From contig CALBDS010000043.1 in the NCBI GenBank assembly GCA_937927415.1, positions 62,001-126,000 of the forward strand: a DNA stretch of 64,000 bases. The letters are read 5' to 3'. The stretch comes from an uncultured Rhodospirillaceae bacterium (GTDB taxonomy: Bacteria > Pseudomonadota > Alphaproteobacteria > Azospirillales > Azospirillaceae). A program made the translations under genes and the position numbers. Shown one piece after another: positions 1 through 7,291 of the stretch (within the stretch, counting starts at the first letter, position 1; each line of letters starts with the position of its first letter). The notes below the pieces were generated by a model, which worked only from the letters and a program-made list of their open reading frames with translations, was not told the DNA's origin and searched no databases.

Positions 1-180
1 CACCGTCAGGTACAGCAAGGTCGCCAGATGCCCCGACGGCACCACCCGGTCATAAACCTGCATCATGTAAAGCGACGAGGTGAGCGCCAGAAGGTTCACC
101 AGCAGGCTGAAGCCCCCCGCCCACATCAGGGCCGGGCGGCAGAAAGCCAGAGCGTCCGCAGCACTTCGTTCGACCGGCAT
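1..180 (-). CDS. Type I secretion ABC transporter, N-terminus only (partial)
   Basis: The gene starts at 180 and runs off the left edge, leaving 60 codons. The visible part has a hydrophobic segment followed by the stretch LYMMQVYDRVVPS. This matches the start of the first membrane helix pair in PrtD/HlyB-type permease-ATPases, where the usual form is (P)LYMLQVYDRVL. Such proteins are inner-membrane components of type I secretion systems: with a membrane fusion protein and a TolC-type channel they export repeat-rich proteins in one step. A purine-rich GGGGA lies about 8 bases before the ATG. The ATPase domain and any partner genes are outside the window, so the substrate cannot be guessed. 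Family call is from this short signature only. Confidence 0.72.
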   Translation of the reverse strand, partial: MPVERSAADALAFCRPALMWAGGFSLLVNLLALTSSLYMMQVYDRVVPSGHLATLLYLTV

Positions 181-817
181 CGCAATCCCCTTCCCCCATG
201 CCGCGCCGCCACGCCGAAGCCGCGCGGCGATCCCCTGAGGCATCAAAGATTTCGAATAATAATAATCAATCTAACGACTGATTTCTGATCTTTCAGGCAA
301 TACTGGCGAATCCGATCTGCACATACATGAATTCATTGCCAATATAATGAATACATGCGCAACAAACTTCTTTCGTTTTCTCTATTATGATTCTTTTCTA
401 TGGTCAATATGATTTTTTATATTCATTTTGATATGATGATAAAGGGAATGTTGACCATCAAAAATCAAAGATCATTTTGAAACTGGTCATGAAATCCAGT
501 TTTGGGTGAAGAAAATATATTTTAATAAAACCAAAAGGGGAATTTGATCGGCACAATGGTCTGCCAAAGCATCAGGGGCAACCAAACACCTCCCCGATGC
601 AGCCATAAGTTTTCAGATTCCCGCCTTTTTGGGAGCGAGCAACCGAAACAACGGACACCTTATCAGTGTGCAGGAGCAGAGGCACCTATCGTTAAAGACG
701 ATGGCCGGGGAAAGCCCCTTTTCGCCGTGATGCCTTTCCCGCTGGTGCGGCATGGCCGAAAGGCGTATAGATGGGACCCAATCCAATTTCCATCATCAAC
801 AGTCAGCACGCCCCGCC
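181..817. other. Long AT-rich intergenic region, no gene recognised
   Basis: These 637 bases separate the divergent secretion gene and the rubrerythrin-like gene. The middle (about 245 to 545) is strikingly AT-rich for this genome. It contains several short direct and inverted runs such as TGACCA (452-457) and TGGTCA (484-489). Open frames here are short and lack codon bias or convincing ribosome binding sites. It most likely holds the promoters of both flanking genes, possibly with binding sites for a nucleoid protein. I see no tRNA or known RNA motif. Confidence 0.5.
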
Positions 818-1279
818 ATGAACGATATCGCCGAGTTTCTCGCCCACGCCGTCGCCCTGGAACAGGAAGCCGCGGAGCGTTACGCCGATCTGGCCGAGTC
901 CATGAAGACCTACGGCAACCGTGACGTCGCCGGCTTCTTCTCCAAGATGGCCGAATATTCGCGGCTTCATCTGGCCGACGCGCGCAGCCGCACCGCCTAC
1001 CGCGACATCCCCGTGCTGACGCCCGATCAATACCGCTGGCCCGACGGCGACAGCCCCGAAGCCGCGTCGATGGAGGCGTCCCACTATCTCATGACCACGG
1101 AATACGCCCTGGATCTGGCGCTGGAGGGGGAACGGCGCAGCCAGGCGTTCTATGCCGACATCGCCAGCGCCACCGCAGATCCCGAGGTGCGCATGATGGC
1201 CGAGGAATTCGCCGCCGAAGAAGCCGACCATGTGAAGCAGCTCGAAATCTGGGCCGCCCGCTACGCCAAGCAGGCCTGA
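818..1279 (+). CDS. Rubrerythrin-like ferritin-fold diiron protein
   Basis: This 153-aa protein looks like a four-helix diiron protein. Helix 1 has AxxLEQEAAERY, helix 2 has EYSRLHL (ExxxxH), helix 3 has EGERRSQAFY and helix 4 has EFAAEEADHVKQLE (ExxxExxDH). These are the places where rubrerythrin ligands sit. There is no C-terminal rubredoxin CxxC domain, so it is the short ferritin-like type. Such proteins are cytoplasmic and usually link iron to peroxide reduction or iron storage. I chose the ATG at 818 because the helical domain begins there; an in-frame ATG at 752 would add 22 unconserved residues. Neither start has a strong ribosome binding site. A strong hairpin terminator follows directly. 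Confidence 0.75.
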   Translation: MNDIAEFLAHAVALEQEAAERYADLAESMKTYGNRDVAGFFSKMAEYSRLHLADARSRTAYRDIPVLTPDQYRWPDGDSPEAASMEASHYLMTTEYALDLALEGERRSQAFYADIASATADPEVRMMAEEFAAEEADHVKQLEIWAARYAKQA

Positions 1280-1300
1280 TCCGGTTCACCGGAAAACACC

Positions 1301-1348
1301 CACGAAAAAGGGCCTGTCCCACCGCCGCGGGACAGGCCCTTTTTCGTG
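1301..1348. terminator. Bidirectional terminator, 20-bp perfect stem
   Basis: A perfect 20-bp stem (1301-1320 with 1329-1348) closes an 8-base loop. It has an A run on the left arm and a T run on the right arm, so it can stop transcription from both directions. It lies between the convergent rubrerythrin-like gene and the 70-aa gene. Confidence 0.9.
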
Positions 1349-1350
1349 CC

Positions 1351-1378
1351 CCGGCCCCCTTCTGCCGAAGGGGGCCGG
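1351..1378. repeat. Second perfect hairpin beside the terminator
   Basis: An 11-bp perfect stem (1351-1361 with 1368-1378) with a 6-base loop lies two bases after the previous terminator. It has no T run. It probably strengthens termination for the minus-strand gene ending at 1384 or protects its transcript end. Confidence 0.65.
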
Positions 1379-1383
1379 CACGA

Positions 1384-1596
1384 TCACTTCTTCAGATCGG
1401 CAAAGCTGATCTCGTACACCTTGTCCGCCGGCTTGTAGCCCTTGAAGACCGCGATCACGTCATCCACCGACACCCCGTCGGGAACATCCTGGATTTCATA
1501 GACGATGGAATCGCCGGTCGTCGGGCCGACGTCGGCCGAACGGTGCGCCTTGGAAATCAACCCTTCGCGGGCGACCTTAATCATGATCGAAGCCAT
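1384..1596 (-). CDS. Small conserved-looking hypothetical protein, 70 aa
   Basis: I do not recognise this protein. It is 70 residues, soluble, with no cysteine and no membrane segment. The first part is basic (MIKVAREGLISKAHR); the second is acidic and mixed (VYEIQDVPDGVSVDDVIAVFKGYKPADKVYEISFADLKK), which reads like a small alpha/beta fold. The ATG at 1596 is preceded by AGGAGA at the right distance, and the gene ends at a double hairpin, so it looks like a real single-gene unit. It is followed upstream by an AT-rich promoter region (about 1690-1750). No function is proposed. Confidence 0.7.
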   Translation of the reverse strand: MASIMIKVAREGLISKAHRSADVGPTTGDSIVYEIQDVPDGVSVDDVIAVFKGYKPADKVYEISFADLKK

Positions 1597-1779
1597 GCCA
1601 TTCTCCTCGTGTCTTTTTCGGCGTGCTGAATGCCTTGTCCGAACCGCCGCCCTGCGCCGGCGCACCGGGCCGCAGATCGGACGGGATAGTCCGAAATATA
1701 ATATGGTTATCTGACGATTCGCCAGAGATACCATTCTGCAATGCATCAATTAGCACGAGAAAGTACGGAGACGGAACGC

Positions 1780-3165
1780 TCAGCGGCGGGTGATCCACAC
1801 CGCGGTCAGGTCATCGTGCAGCCGTTCGCCGTAGCGTTCGGCCACGGCGTCGAGCAAACCGGGCAAGGGACGGGCGTGGTTGTCGCGGGCCGCCGCCGCC
1901 ACCAGATCCAGCAACCCATCCTCCCCCATCATGCTGCCGAAACCGTCCTGCGCCTCGCTGAGGCCGTCGCTGTAGAGGAACAGACTCTCCCCCTGGCAGA
2001 ACGGCACCACATGGTTCTCAAACGTGGCCTCGTAGAACGCCCCCAGCAGGAAGCCGCTGGCGTCCAGCGGCCGGAACGTTCCGCCCCCACCCAGAATCGG
2101 GTTGGGCGCGCCGGCGGCGGCATAGGTCAACAGCCCCTCTCCACGGTCGATGATGCCGTAGAAGGCGGTGGCGAATTGCCCGACCGGCAGGATTTCCTTC
2201 AACCGCTGATTCAACAGCGCCAGCAGGGCGGCGGGGTTGTTCATCTCCGTCTGCGGCAGGCGGGTCAGCAGGGTGTGCAGGCGGAAGGCGTTGATGGCGG
2301 CGGTGATGCCGTGGCCGGAGAAATCGGCGACGAACACCGCCAGCCGCTGGGCACCCAGTTCGAACAGCGACCAGAAATCGCCGCCGATCTCGTCGGACGA
2401 GCGGAACGCCGCGTCGATCCACATGTCATGCCGTTCCCCCACCGCCGCCACATGGGCGGTTTCGGGAACCAGGGCCAGTTGCATGTCGCGGGCTTCCATC
2501 AGGTCCCGCTCCACCCGCTCGCGGAAGCCGCGCAGCTCATGGATCAGTTGCCGGCGTTCCAGATGATAGCGCACGCGGGCGATGCATTCGCCGGGATTGA
2601 CCGGCTTGCCGATGATGTCGGTGGCCCCGGCCTGGAAACAGACGGCGCGGAACTGGTCCGACGGCAGCCCGGTCTGCATCACCACCGGCAGATCGCGCCA
2701 TCGGCGATCGTCGCGCAACCGGCGGCACAGCGCGATGCCGTCCAGCCCCACCATGTCGCAGTCGATCACCACCATGTCGGGGTTGACCGCCTCCAGCGCC
2801 GCCATGATCTCGTCGGGTTCGGTCACCGCGTCCACCCGGCGGATGCCGGCCCAGGTCAGGAAGCGGGTGAGCGTGCGGCGGTTGAAGGTGTTGTCATCAA
2901 CGATCAGCACCCGCTGCCCATGCAGCGGAATACCGGGATCAAGACCGTACAGCGAATGGGACGCGGAAACGGACATGACGGACCTGCCGGGCTGGGAAGG
3001 ATCGGGGAGAGCGCCGTGTCCCTGCTCCGCCACCGTCGCCGCACCCCCATCCGAACGGGGGGGCGGCGGATGGCCGGGTGCCGGGGTGGTTTCCCGCCGC
3101 CGCATCCGGGCGCGGACGGTGCGCCACATGGGGCGCGGCAGGACACGCAGGGCGGTTCTTAACAT
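1780..3165 (-). CDS. Response regulator with PP2C (RsbU/SpoIIE-type) phosphatase output
   Basis: Domains in order: a Pro/Arg-rich leader (1-60), a receiver domain (about 85-205), a linker helix (about 210-240) and a PP2C-type serine phosphatase domain (about 245-460). The receiver has VLIVDDN and the phosphate-accepting Asp135 in VVIDCDMVGLDG. The phosphatase has the metal-binding Asp motifs DEIGGDFW, VADFSGHG and LYSDGL. Such proteins dephosphorylate a STAS-domain antagonist when phosphorylated, releasing a partner in a partner-switching cascade. The STAS protein is the upstream gene, and the stop and start overlap as TGATG at 3165, so translation is coupled. An alternative start at 2976 would remove the unconserved leader. 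The expected serine kinase (RsbW type) is not in this window. Confidence 0.92.
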   Translation of the reverse strand: MLRTALRVLPRPMWRTVRARMRRRETTPAPGHPPPPRSDGGAATVAEQGHGALPDPSQPGRSVMSVSASHSLYGLDPGIPLHGQRVLIVDDNTFNRRTLTRFLTWAGIRRVDAVTEPDEIMAALEAVNPDMVVIDCDMVGLDGIALCRRLRDDRRWRDLPVVMQTGLPSDQFRAVCFQAGATDIIGKPVNPGECIARVRYHLERRQLIHELRGFRERVERDLMEARDMQLALVPETAHVAAVGERHDMWIDAAFRSSDEIGGDFWSLFELGAQRLAVFVADFSGHGITAAINAFRLHTLLTRLPQTEMNNPAALLALLNQRLKEILPVGQFATAFYGIIDRGEGLLTYAAAGAPNPILGGGGTFRPLDASGFLLGAFYEATFENHVVPFCQGESLFLYSDGLSEAQDGFGSMMGEDGLLDLVAAAARDNHARPLPGLLDAVAERYGERLHDDLTAVWITRR

Positions 3166-3479
3166 CAGTCGGCGATATCGAACATGCGATGGAACTTGGC
3201 CACGGTAATCAGCCGCTTCACCTCGTCCCGCGCGCGGCGGATGGAAAACTCCAGGCTGCGCTTCTGGGCGGTGTCGCGGGCGATGATGAACATGCCAAGC
3301 CCCGACGAATCGATGAATTCCAGTTCCGACAGGTCAAAGATCATCCGATGCCCCGCCGCGCCGTCGAAGGCGGCGATCACGCCGCGGAACGATTCATGGT
3401 CGGCGAAGGTCATGCGGCCCGACAGATAGACGACCGTGGTATCGGGTGCCTCGACATTTTTGCTGACCCGGTAATCCAT
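3165..3479 (-). CDS. STAS-domain anti-sigma factor antagonist
   Basis: A 104-aa single STAS domain. The key motif FDLSELEFIDSSGLGMFIIA contains the serine pair (DSSGLG) that is phosphorylated in SpoIIAA/RsbV-type proteins. In that family the unphosphorylated form binds a serine kinase/anti-factor and frees its target. The gene is the first of a two-gene unit with the REC-PP2C phosphatase, which is the likely enzyme that removes the phosphate. The ATG at 3479 has GACGAGAG upstream; an in-frame start at 3542 would add 21 residues without domain support. The regulated target (sigma factor, cyclase or secretion function) cannot be told from the window. Confidence 0.9.
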   Translation of the reverse strand: MDYRVSKNVEAPDTTVVYLSGRMTFADHESFRGVIAAFDGAAGHRMIFDLSELEFIDSSGLGMFIIARDTAQKRSLEFSIRRARDEVKRLITVAKFHRMFDIAD

Positions 3480-3821
3480 GATGGCTCTCGTCTGATTGGC
3501 TGCACGGCGATCCCAGAAATCCCATTCCAGGACCACGGACAACCTAACACGAGAGTCTGCGCCGCGTCATTCACTGTAAAGTGTCGTTTTGATGACAGTA
3601 TGGTAATGCCTGTCCGTTTCTTTCCTTTGCCTTTCTTAACATTTTAGGACATCGTGAAGACCTGAAAAACAAGCACGGGCGTTGGTTTCGTTCTTTATGC
3701 ACCGCAAGGGTAAGCGGCAGTTGCAGGAACCGCCGCAAAGCGTCACATTTCATCATGGCCGCTCCCCCGCGCAACCGCCTGGGGAGGCTTGAATTGTGGA
3801 AAGAGAGCCGGTCCGACGATC

Positions 3822-4238
3822 ATGACCCTGGAAATCAAAACGTTTTCCATTCCCGACGACCAGCCCGAGGGCGCACAGGCGGACCTGGCCGCATTCCTGC
3901 GGACGGTCGAGGTATCACGGATCGACACCGCCTATGCCCCCGGCGCGTGGCGCGTTCTGGTGCTCTACCAGGATTTGCGGCGCAAGGAGGAATCCCAGCA
4001 GATCGAGGCGTCGATCGCCGCCGCGCTCAACCTATGGCGCGACCGGACGGCGGCGGCGGCGGGGGTGACGCGCGATGCCATCATGCCCGACGATCTGATT
4101 CAGGAAATCGCCCGCTTTGCCCCGACCACCGCCCACGAATTGTCCGTGATCCTGGGCACCCGCAACGTCGATGTGGACGCCCGCGCCTCCGATATCGTGC
4201 AGGTGGTCCGCACCACGCTGGAAGAGCTGATCGACTGA
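3822..4238 (+). CDS. Stand-alone HRDC-domain protein
   Basis: 138 residues. The C-terminal half (about 65-138) fits the HRDC fold: LNLWRDRTAAAAGVTRDAIMPDDLIQEIARFAPTT followed by a helix and ending VRTTLEELID. HRDC is the small nucleic-acid-binding domain normally found at the C-terminus of RecQ helicases and RNase D. Here it is not attached to a catalytic domain. The N-terminal half (1-65) is a different, strand-rich region with TAYAPGAWRVLVLYQD. The ATG at 3822 follows AAAGAGAG at a longish distance. It converges on the Cys-rich gene 10 bases downstream. A DNA or RNA binding role is inferred from the domain only. Confidence 0.8.
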   Translation: MTLEIKTFSIPDDQPEGAQADLAAFLRTVEVSRIDTAYAPGAWRVLVLYQDLRRKEESQQIEASIAAALNLWRDRTAAAAGVTRDAIMPDDLIQEIARFAPTTAHELSVILGTRNVDVDARASDIVQVVRTTLEELID

Positions 4239-4248
4239 CGCCCGCGGC

Positions 4249-4527
4249 TCACTCCTCCGTCAGCGGCGGAATGCCGTTGGCGTGGAACAGCATCCGCACC
4301 ACCTGACGGCAGGCGAATCCCCGGTCGCACACGCCGCAATCGTGGCGGCCGGCGCAGAACCCGGACTGGAGTGCGCGCAGCCGTGCGCACAGCCGGTCCC
4401 GCGTGTCCCCGTCCAGCCCCCCATTCCCGGTGACGGCGGCCAGGGCCGCTTCCAGCACGCCACACACCTTGGTTTCCGCGGTGCCGCGCTGATCCGTCCC
4501 CGTTTCGCCCGTTTCCGTCTTGTCCAT
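4249..4527 (-). CDS. Small cysteine-rich hypothetical protein, 92 aa
   Basis: Not recognised. The first 20 residues are polar and low in complexity; a helix (about 22-55) follows. A cysteine cluster comes next, with the pattern CAGRHDCGVCDRGFAC. Its four cysteines and one histidine suggest a metal site (zinc or iron-sulfur), which is inference. The gene converges with the HRDC gene (10-base gap). GGGGGG lies about 10 bases before the ATG at 4527. An overlapping plus-strand frame exists but shows no family features. I rate it as probably real because the cysteine spacing is compact and the frame fills the gap exactly. Confidence 0.55.
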   Translation of the reverse strand: MDKTETGETGTDQRGTAETKVCGVLEAALAAVTGNGGLDGDTRDRLCARLRALQSGFCAGRHDCGVCDRGFACRQVVRMLFHANGIPPLTEE

Positions 4528-4649
4528 CGCGCCAATGCCCCCCGTTATCGGCGGAGAGCATCCTAGGGACGGCTCATGTCTCCCTTATTTCCATGGGGTC
4601 ATTGGCAAAATTCAGCCGGGAAACAAAAACCACCCGGATTACCGTATTT

Positions 4650-5759
4650 TCACGCCGCCCCGCCCACGGTTTCCATTGAAACCGGCACCCGCCGCGCGCC
4701 CCAGGCTCCGGGCCGGGCCTCGAACACCCCCGGCACCAGGGTGCCGCAGGAAGCACAGCGCCCATCCGCATCCAGCCCCCAGCCGGTGATGGTGTAGCCG
4801 CGCCGGCCGATCACCTCCGCCCCGCAGGCGTGGCACCGGGTCGCGGCCCGGCGGGGATCGTCCACATTGCCCAGGTAGACATGGTGCAGCCCGTTGCGCC
4901 GGGCGATGTCATAGGCGCGGACCAGCGTGGCATGAGGGGTAGCACCCCGGTCGCGCAGCCGGAAATCGGGGTGGAAGGCGGTCAGGTGCAGCGGAACCTC
5001 GGGGCCGAGGGTTCCGGCGATCCAGCCGGTCATGGCGTCCAGTTCGGCATCGGAGTCATTGGCGCCGGGGATCACCAGGGTGGTGATTTCCAGCCACACC
5101 CCGGTTTCCCGTTTCAGCCACACCAGCGTGTCCAGCACCGGGGCCAGATGGGCGCCGGTCATGCGATGATAGAAATCCTCCGAAAAGCCCTTCAGATCCA
5201 CGTTGGCGGCGTCCATGGCCGCAAAGAACTCCACCCGCGGTTCGGGGCAGATGTAACCGGCGGTGACCGCCACCGTGCGCACCCCCGCCGCCCGGCAGGC
5301 GGCCGCCACGTCCACCGCGTATTCCAGGAAGATCACCGGATCGTTGTAGGTGAAGGCCACCGACCGGCAGCCGGTCCGCACCGCCGCAGCCGCCAGCGCC
5401 TGCGGGCTGGCCGAGGCCGCCAGCGTGTCCATCTCCCGCGATTTGGAAATGTCCCAGTTCTGGCAGAAGCGGCAGGTCAGGTTGCACCCCGCGGTGCCGA
5501 ACGACAGGACCGGCGTGCCCGGCAGGAAATGGTGCAGCGGCTTCTTTTCGATAGGATCGATGCAGAAACCCGACGACCGGCCATAGGTGGTCAGCACCAT
5601 GCCGTCGCCCCGCCGTTCACGCACGAAGCACAGGGCCTGTTGCCCGTCCGACAGGCGGCAATGGCGCGGGCACAGGTCGCATTGCAGGCGCCCGTCGTCG
5701 CATGTGTGCCAGTAACGGGCGGGATGGGCCGGCGGTTGGTGGAGAAAGGACGTGCTCAT
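4650..5759 (-). CDS. amrS: AmmeMemoRadiSam system radical SAM protein
   Basis: 369 aa. The radical SAM cluster motif is CNLTCRFCQNWDISK (Cys92, Cys96, Cys99), in the pyruvate-formate-lyase-activating-enzyme-like branch. The N-terminus has CxxC-type cysteines (Cys27, Cys30, Cys34), and the C-terminus carries a rubredoxin-like zinc ribbon (RCHACGAEV...GRCASCGTLVPG). This arrangement and the neighbouring gene identify the widely conserved AmmeMemoRadiSam group, whose reaction is not established. A [4Fe-4S] cluster and S-adenosylmethionine chemistry are expected. The gene is divergent from the fused MEMO/AMMECR1 gene, with 112 bases between the two starts that must hold both promoters. Confidence 0.92.
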   Translation of the reverse strand: MSTSFLHQPPAHPARYWHTCDDGRLQCDLCPRHCRLSDGQQALCFVRERRGDGMVLTTYGRSSGFCIDPIEKKPLHHFLPGTPVLSFGTAGCNLTCRFCQNWDISKSREMDTLAASASPQALAAAAVRTGCRSVAFTYNDPVIFLEYAVDVAAACRAAGVRTVAVTAGYICPEPRVEFFAAMDAANVDLKGFSEDFYHRMTGAHLAPVLDTLVWLKRETGVWLEITTLVIPGANDSDAELDAMTGWIAGTLGPEVPLHLTAFHPDFRLRDRGATPHATLVRAYDIARRNGLHHVYLGNVDDPRRAATRCHACGAEVIGRRGYTITGWGLDADGRCASCGTLVPGVFEARPGAWGARRVPVSMETVGGAA

Positions 5760-5871
5760 GATTGCCGCACCTCACGCAAACGGGGCAGGAGCGGCGAATT
5801 CCCCGCCGCTGCCCCCACTGCCTGTTGTAAACTGTACCCGTCATATGGGTATCAGCGGAGGGCTGTTCACG

Positions 5872-7278
5872 ATGTCCGGCTCATTTGATGCGCCGCTGCC
5901 TTTGGCGGCGGATCGGGTGCGGGCGCCGGCGGTGGCCGGGGCCTTCTACCCCGCCGATCCCACGGCTCTGGCCCGTATGGTCGATGCCTGTCTGTCGGGG
6001 GCATCCTGCGGCCCGGTCGCGGCCAAGGCCATCATCGCCCCCCACGCCGGCTATGTCTATTCCGGGGCCATTGCCGGGACCGCCTATGCCGCCGTGCGCC
6101 ACCGCGGCGACGCGGTGCGGCGGGTGCTGCTGTTCGGCCCGGCGCACCGGCTTCCCTTCCGCGGGCTGGCAGCACCCAGCGCCGACGGGCTGATGACGCC
6201 CCTGGGTGTGGTGCCGGTGGACCGGGCGGCGGTGGACAGCCTGCTGGGCCTGCCCGACGTCCAGATCCTCGACCGTGCCTTCGATGGGGAACACGCCCTG
6301 GAGGTGCAGTTGCCGTTCCTCCAGCGGTGCTTCCCCAAGGCGGCGGTTGTGCCGCTGCTGGTGGGGGCCGCGGCACCCGAAACGGTGGAAGCGGTGATGA
6401 CCCGGCTGTGGGGCGGGGACGAGACGCTGGTGGTGGTGTCCTCCGACCTCAGCCATTACCACGATTACGACACCGCCCGGCAATTGGACCTGGCCACCGC
6501 CCACGCCATCGAACGGGCCGAGCCGGCGGGGCTGACCGGCGATCAGGCCTGTGGCTTCAAGCCGGTGGCGGCCCTGCTCAACCGGGCGCGGGCGTTGGAC
6601 CTGCGCCTGACCACGCGGGATCTGCGCTCGTCGGGGGACACGGCGGGGGACCGCCATCGGGTGGTCGGCTATGGCGCCTACACCGCCGAGCCGGCGGAAC
6701 AGGCCCGGCTGAGCGACGAGGAGCGGGCCGAACTGCTGCGCGCCGCCCATGCCGCCCTGACCCATGTGGTGCAGCGGGGCCGGGTGCCGGAGGTGGCGGT
6801 GGACACCTTCCCCGTCCCGTTGCGCAACCTGCGCCGCACCTTCGTCACGCTGGAGATCGGCGGACAGTTGCGCGGCTGCATCGGCAGCCTGGAAGCCGTC
6901 CATCCGCTGGTGCGCGACGTGATCGTCAACACCGGCAAATCGGCGCTGAACGATCCCCGCTTCGGTCCGCTGACGGCGGACGAGGTGGGGCGGGTGACGG
7001 TGACCATTTCCATCCTGTCCCACGACCGCCCCCTGCCCTTCACCGACGAGGCGGGGTTGCTGGCGGCCCTGCGCCCCGGCGTGGACGGGCTGATCCTGCA
7101 GGACGGTCCGCGCGCCGCCCTGTTCCTGCCCAAGGTGTGGGACATGCTGCCCGATCCCCGGCAGTTCCTGCGCCATCTGAAGGCCAAGGCCGGGCTGGAC
7201 CCCGACCGGGAAACCGGCACCCTGACCGCTCGCCATTTCACGGCGGAAACCTTCGGTGACGGGGCCGGCAACGGGTGA
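5872..7278 (+). CDS. amrB: Fused AmmeMemoRadiSam proteins B (MEMO1) and A (AMMECR1)
   Basis: 468 aa with two domains normally encoded by separate genes. Residues about 17-273 are MEMO1-like, related to class III extradiol dioxygenases; APHAGY (His58), GPAHR (His92) and DQACGF (Cys227) correspond to the His-His-Cys metal site of human MEMO1. Residues about 280-460 are AMMECR1-like with the signature LRGCIGSL at 333-340. The fusion and the divergent radical SAM gene make a complete three-component AmmeMemoRadiSam set. The ATG at 5872 has GGAGGG nine bases upstream; earlier in-frame starts overlap the divergent gene and add no domain. The biochemical role is unknown; metal-dependent modification of a protein or small molecule is only inference. 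Confidence 0.93.
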   Translation: MSGSFDAPLPLAADRVRAPAVAGAFYPADPTALARMVDACLSGASCGPVAAKAIIAPHAGYVYSGAIAGTAYAAVRHRGDAVRRVLLFGPAHRLPFRGLAAPSADGLMTPLGVVPVDRAAVDSLLGLPDVQILDRAFDGEHALEVQLPFLQRCFPKAAVVPLLVGAAAPETVEAVMTRLWGGDETLVVVSSDLSHYHDYDTARQLDLATAHAIERAEPAGLTGDQACGFKPVAALLNRARALDLRLTTRDLRSSGDTAGDRHRVVGYGAYTAEPAEQARLSDEERAELLRAAHAALTHVVQRGRVPEVAVDTFPVPLRNLRRTFVTLEIGGQLRGCIGSLEAVHPLVRDVIVNTGKSALNDPRFGPLTADEVGRVTVTISILSHDRPLPFTDEAGLLAALRPGVDGLILQDGPRAALFLPKVWDMLPDPRQFLRHLKAKAGLDPDRETGTLTARHFTAETFGDGAGNG

Positions 7279-7291
7279 CGGGACGCCGCCG

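Noticed and set aside
544..924. 126-codon plus-strand frame before and into the rubrerythrin-like gene
   Set aside because: It overlaps the real gene in another frame, and its composition is not protein-like after residue 60.
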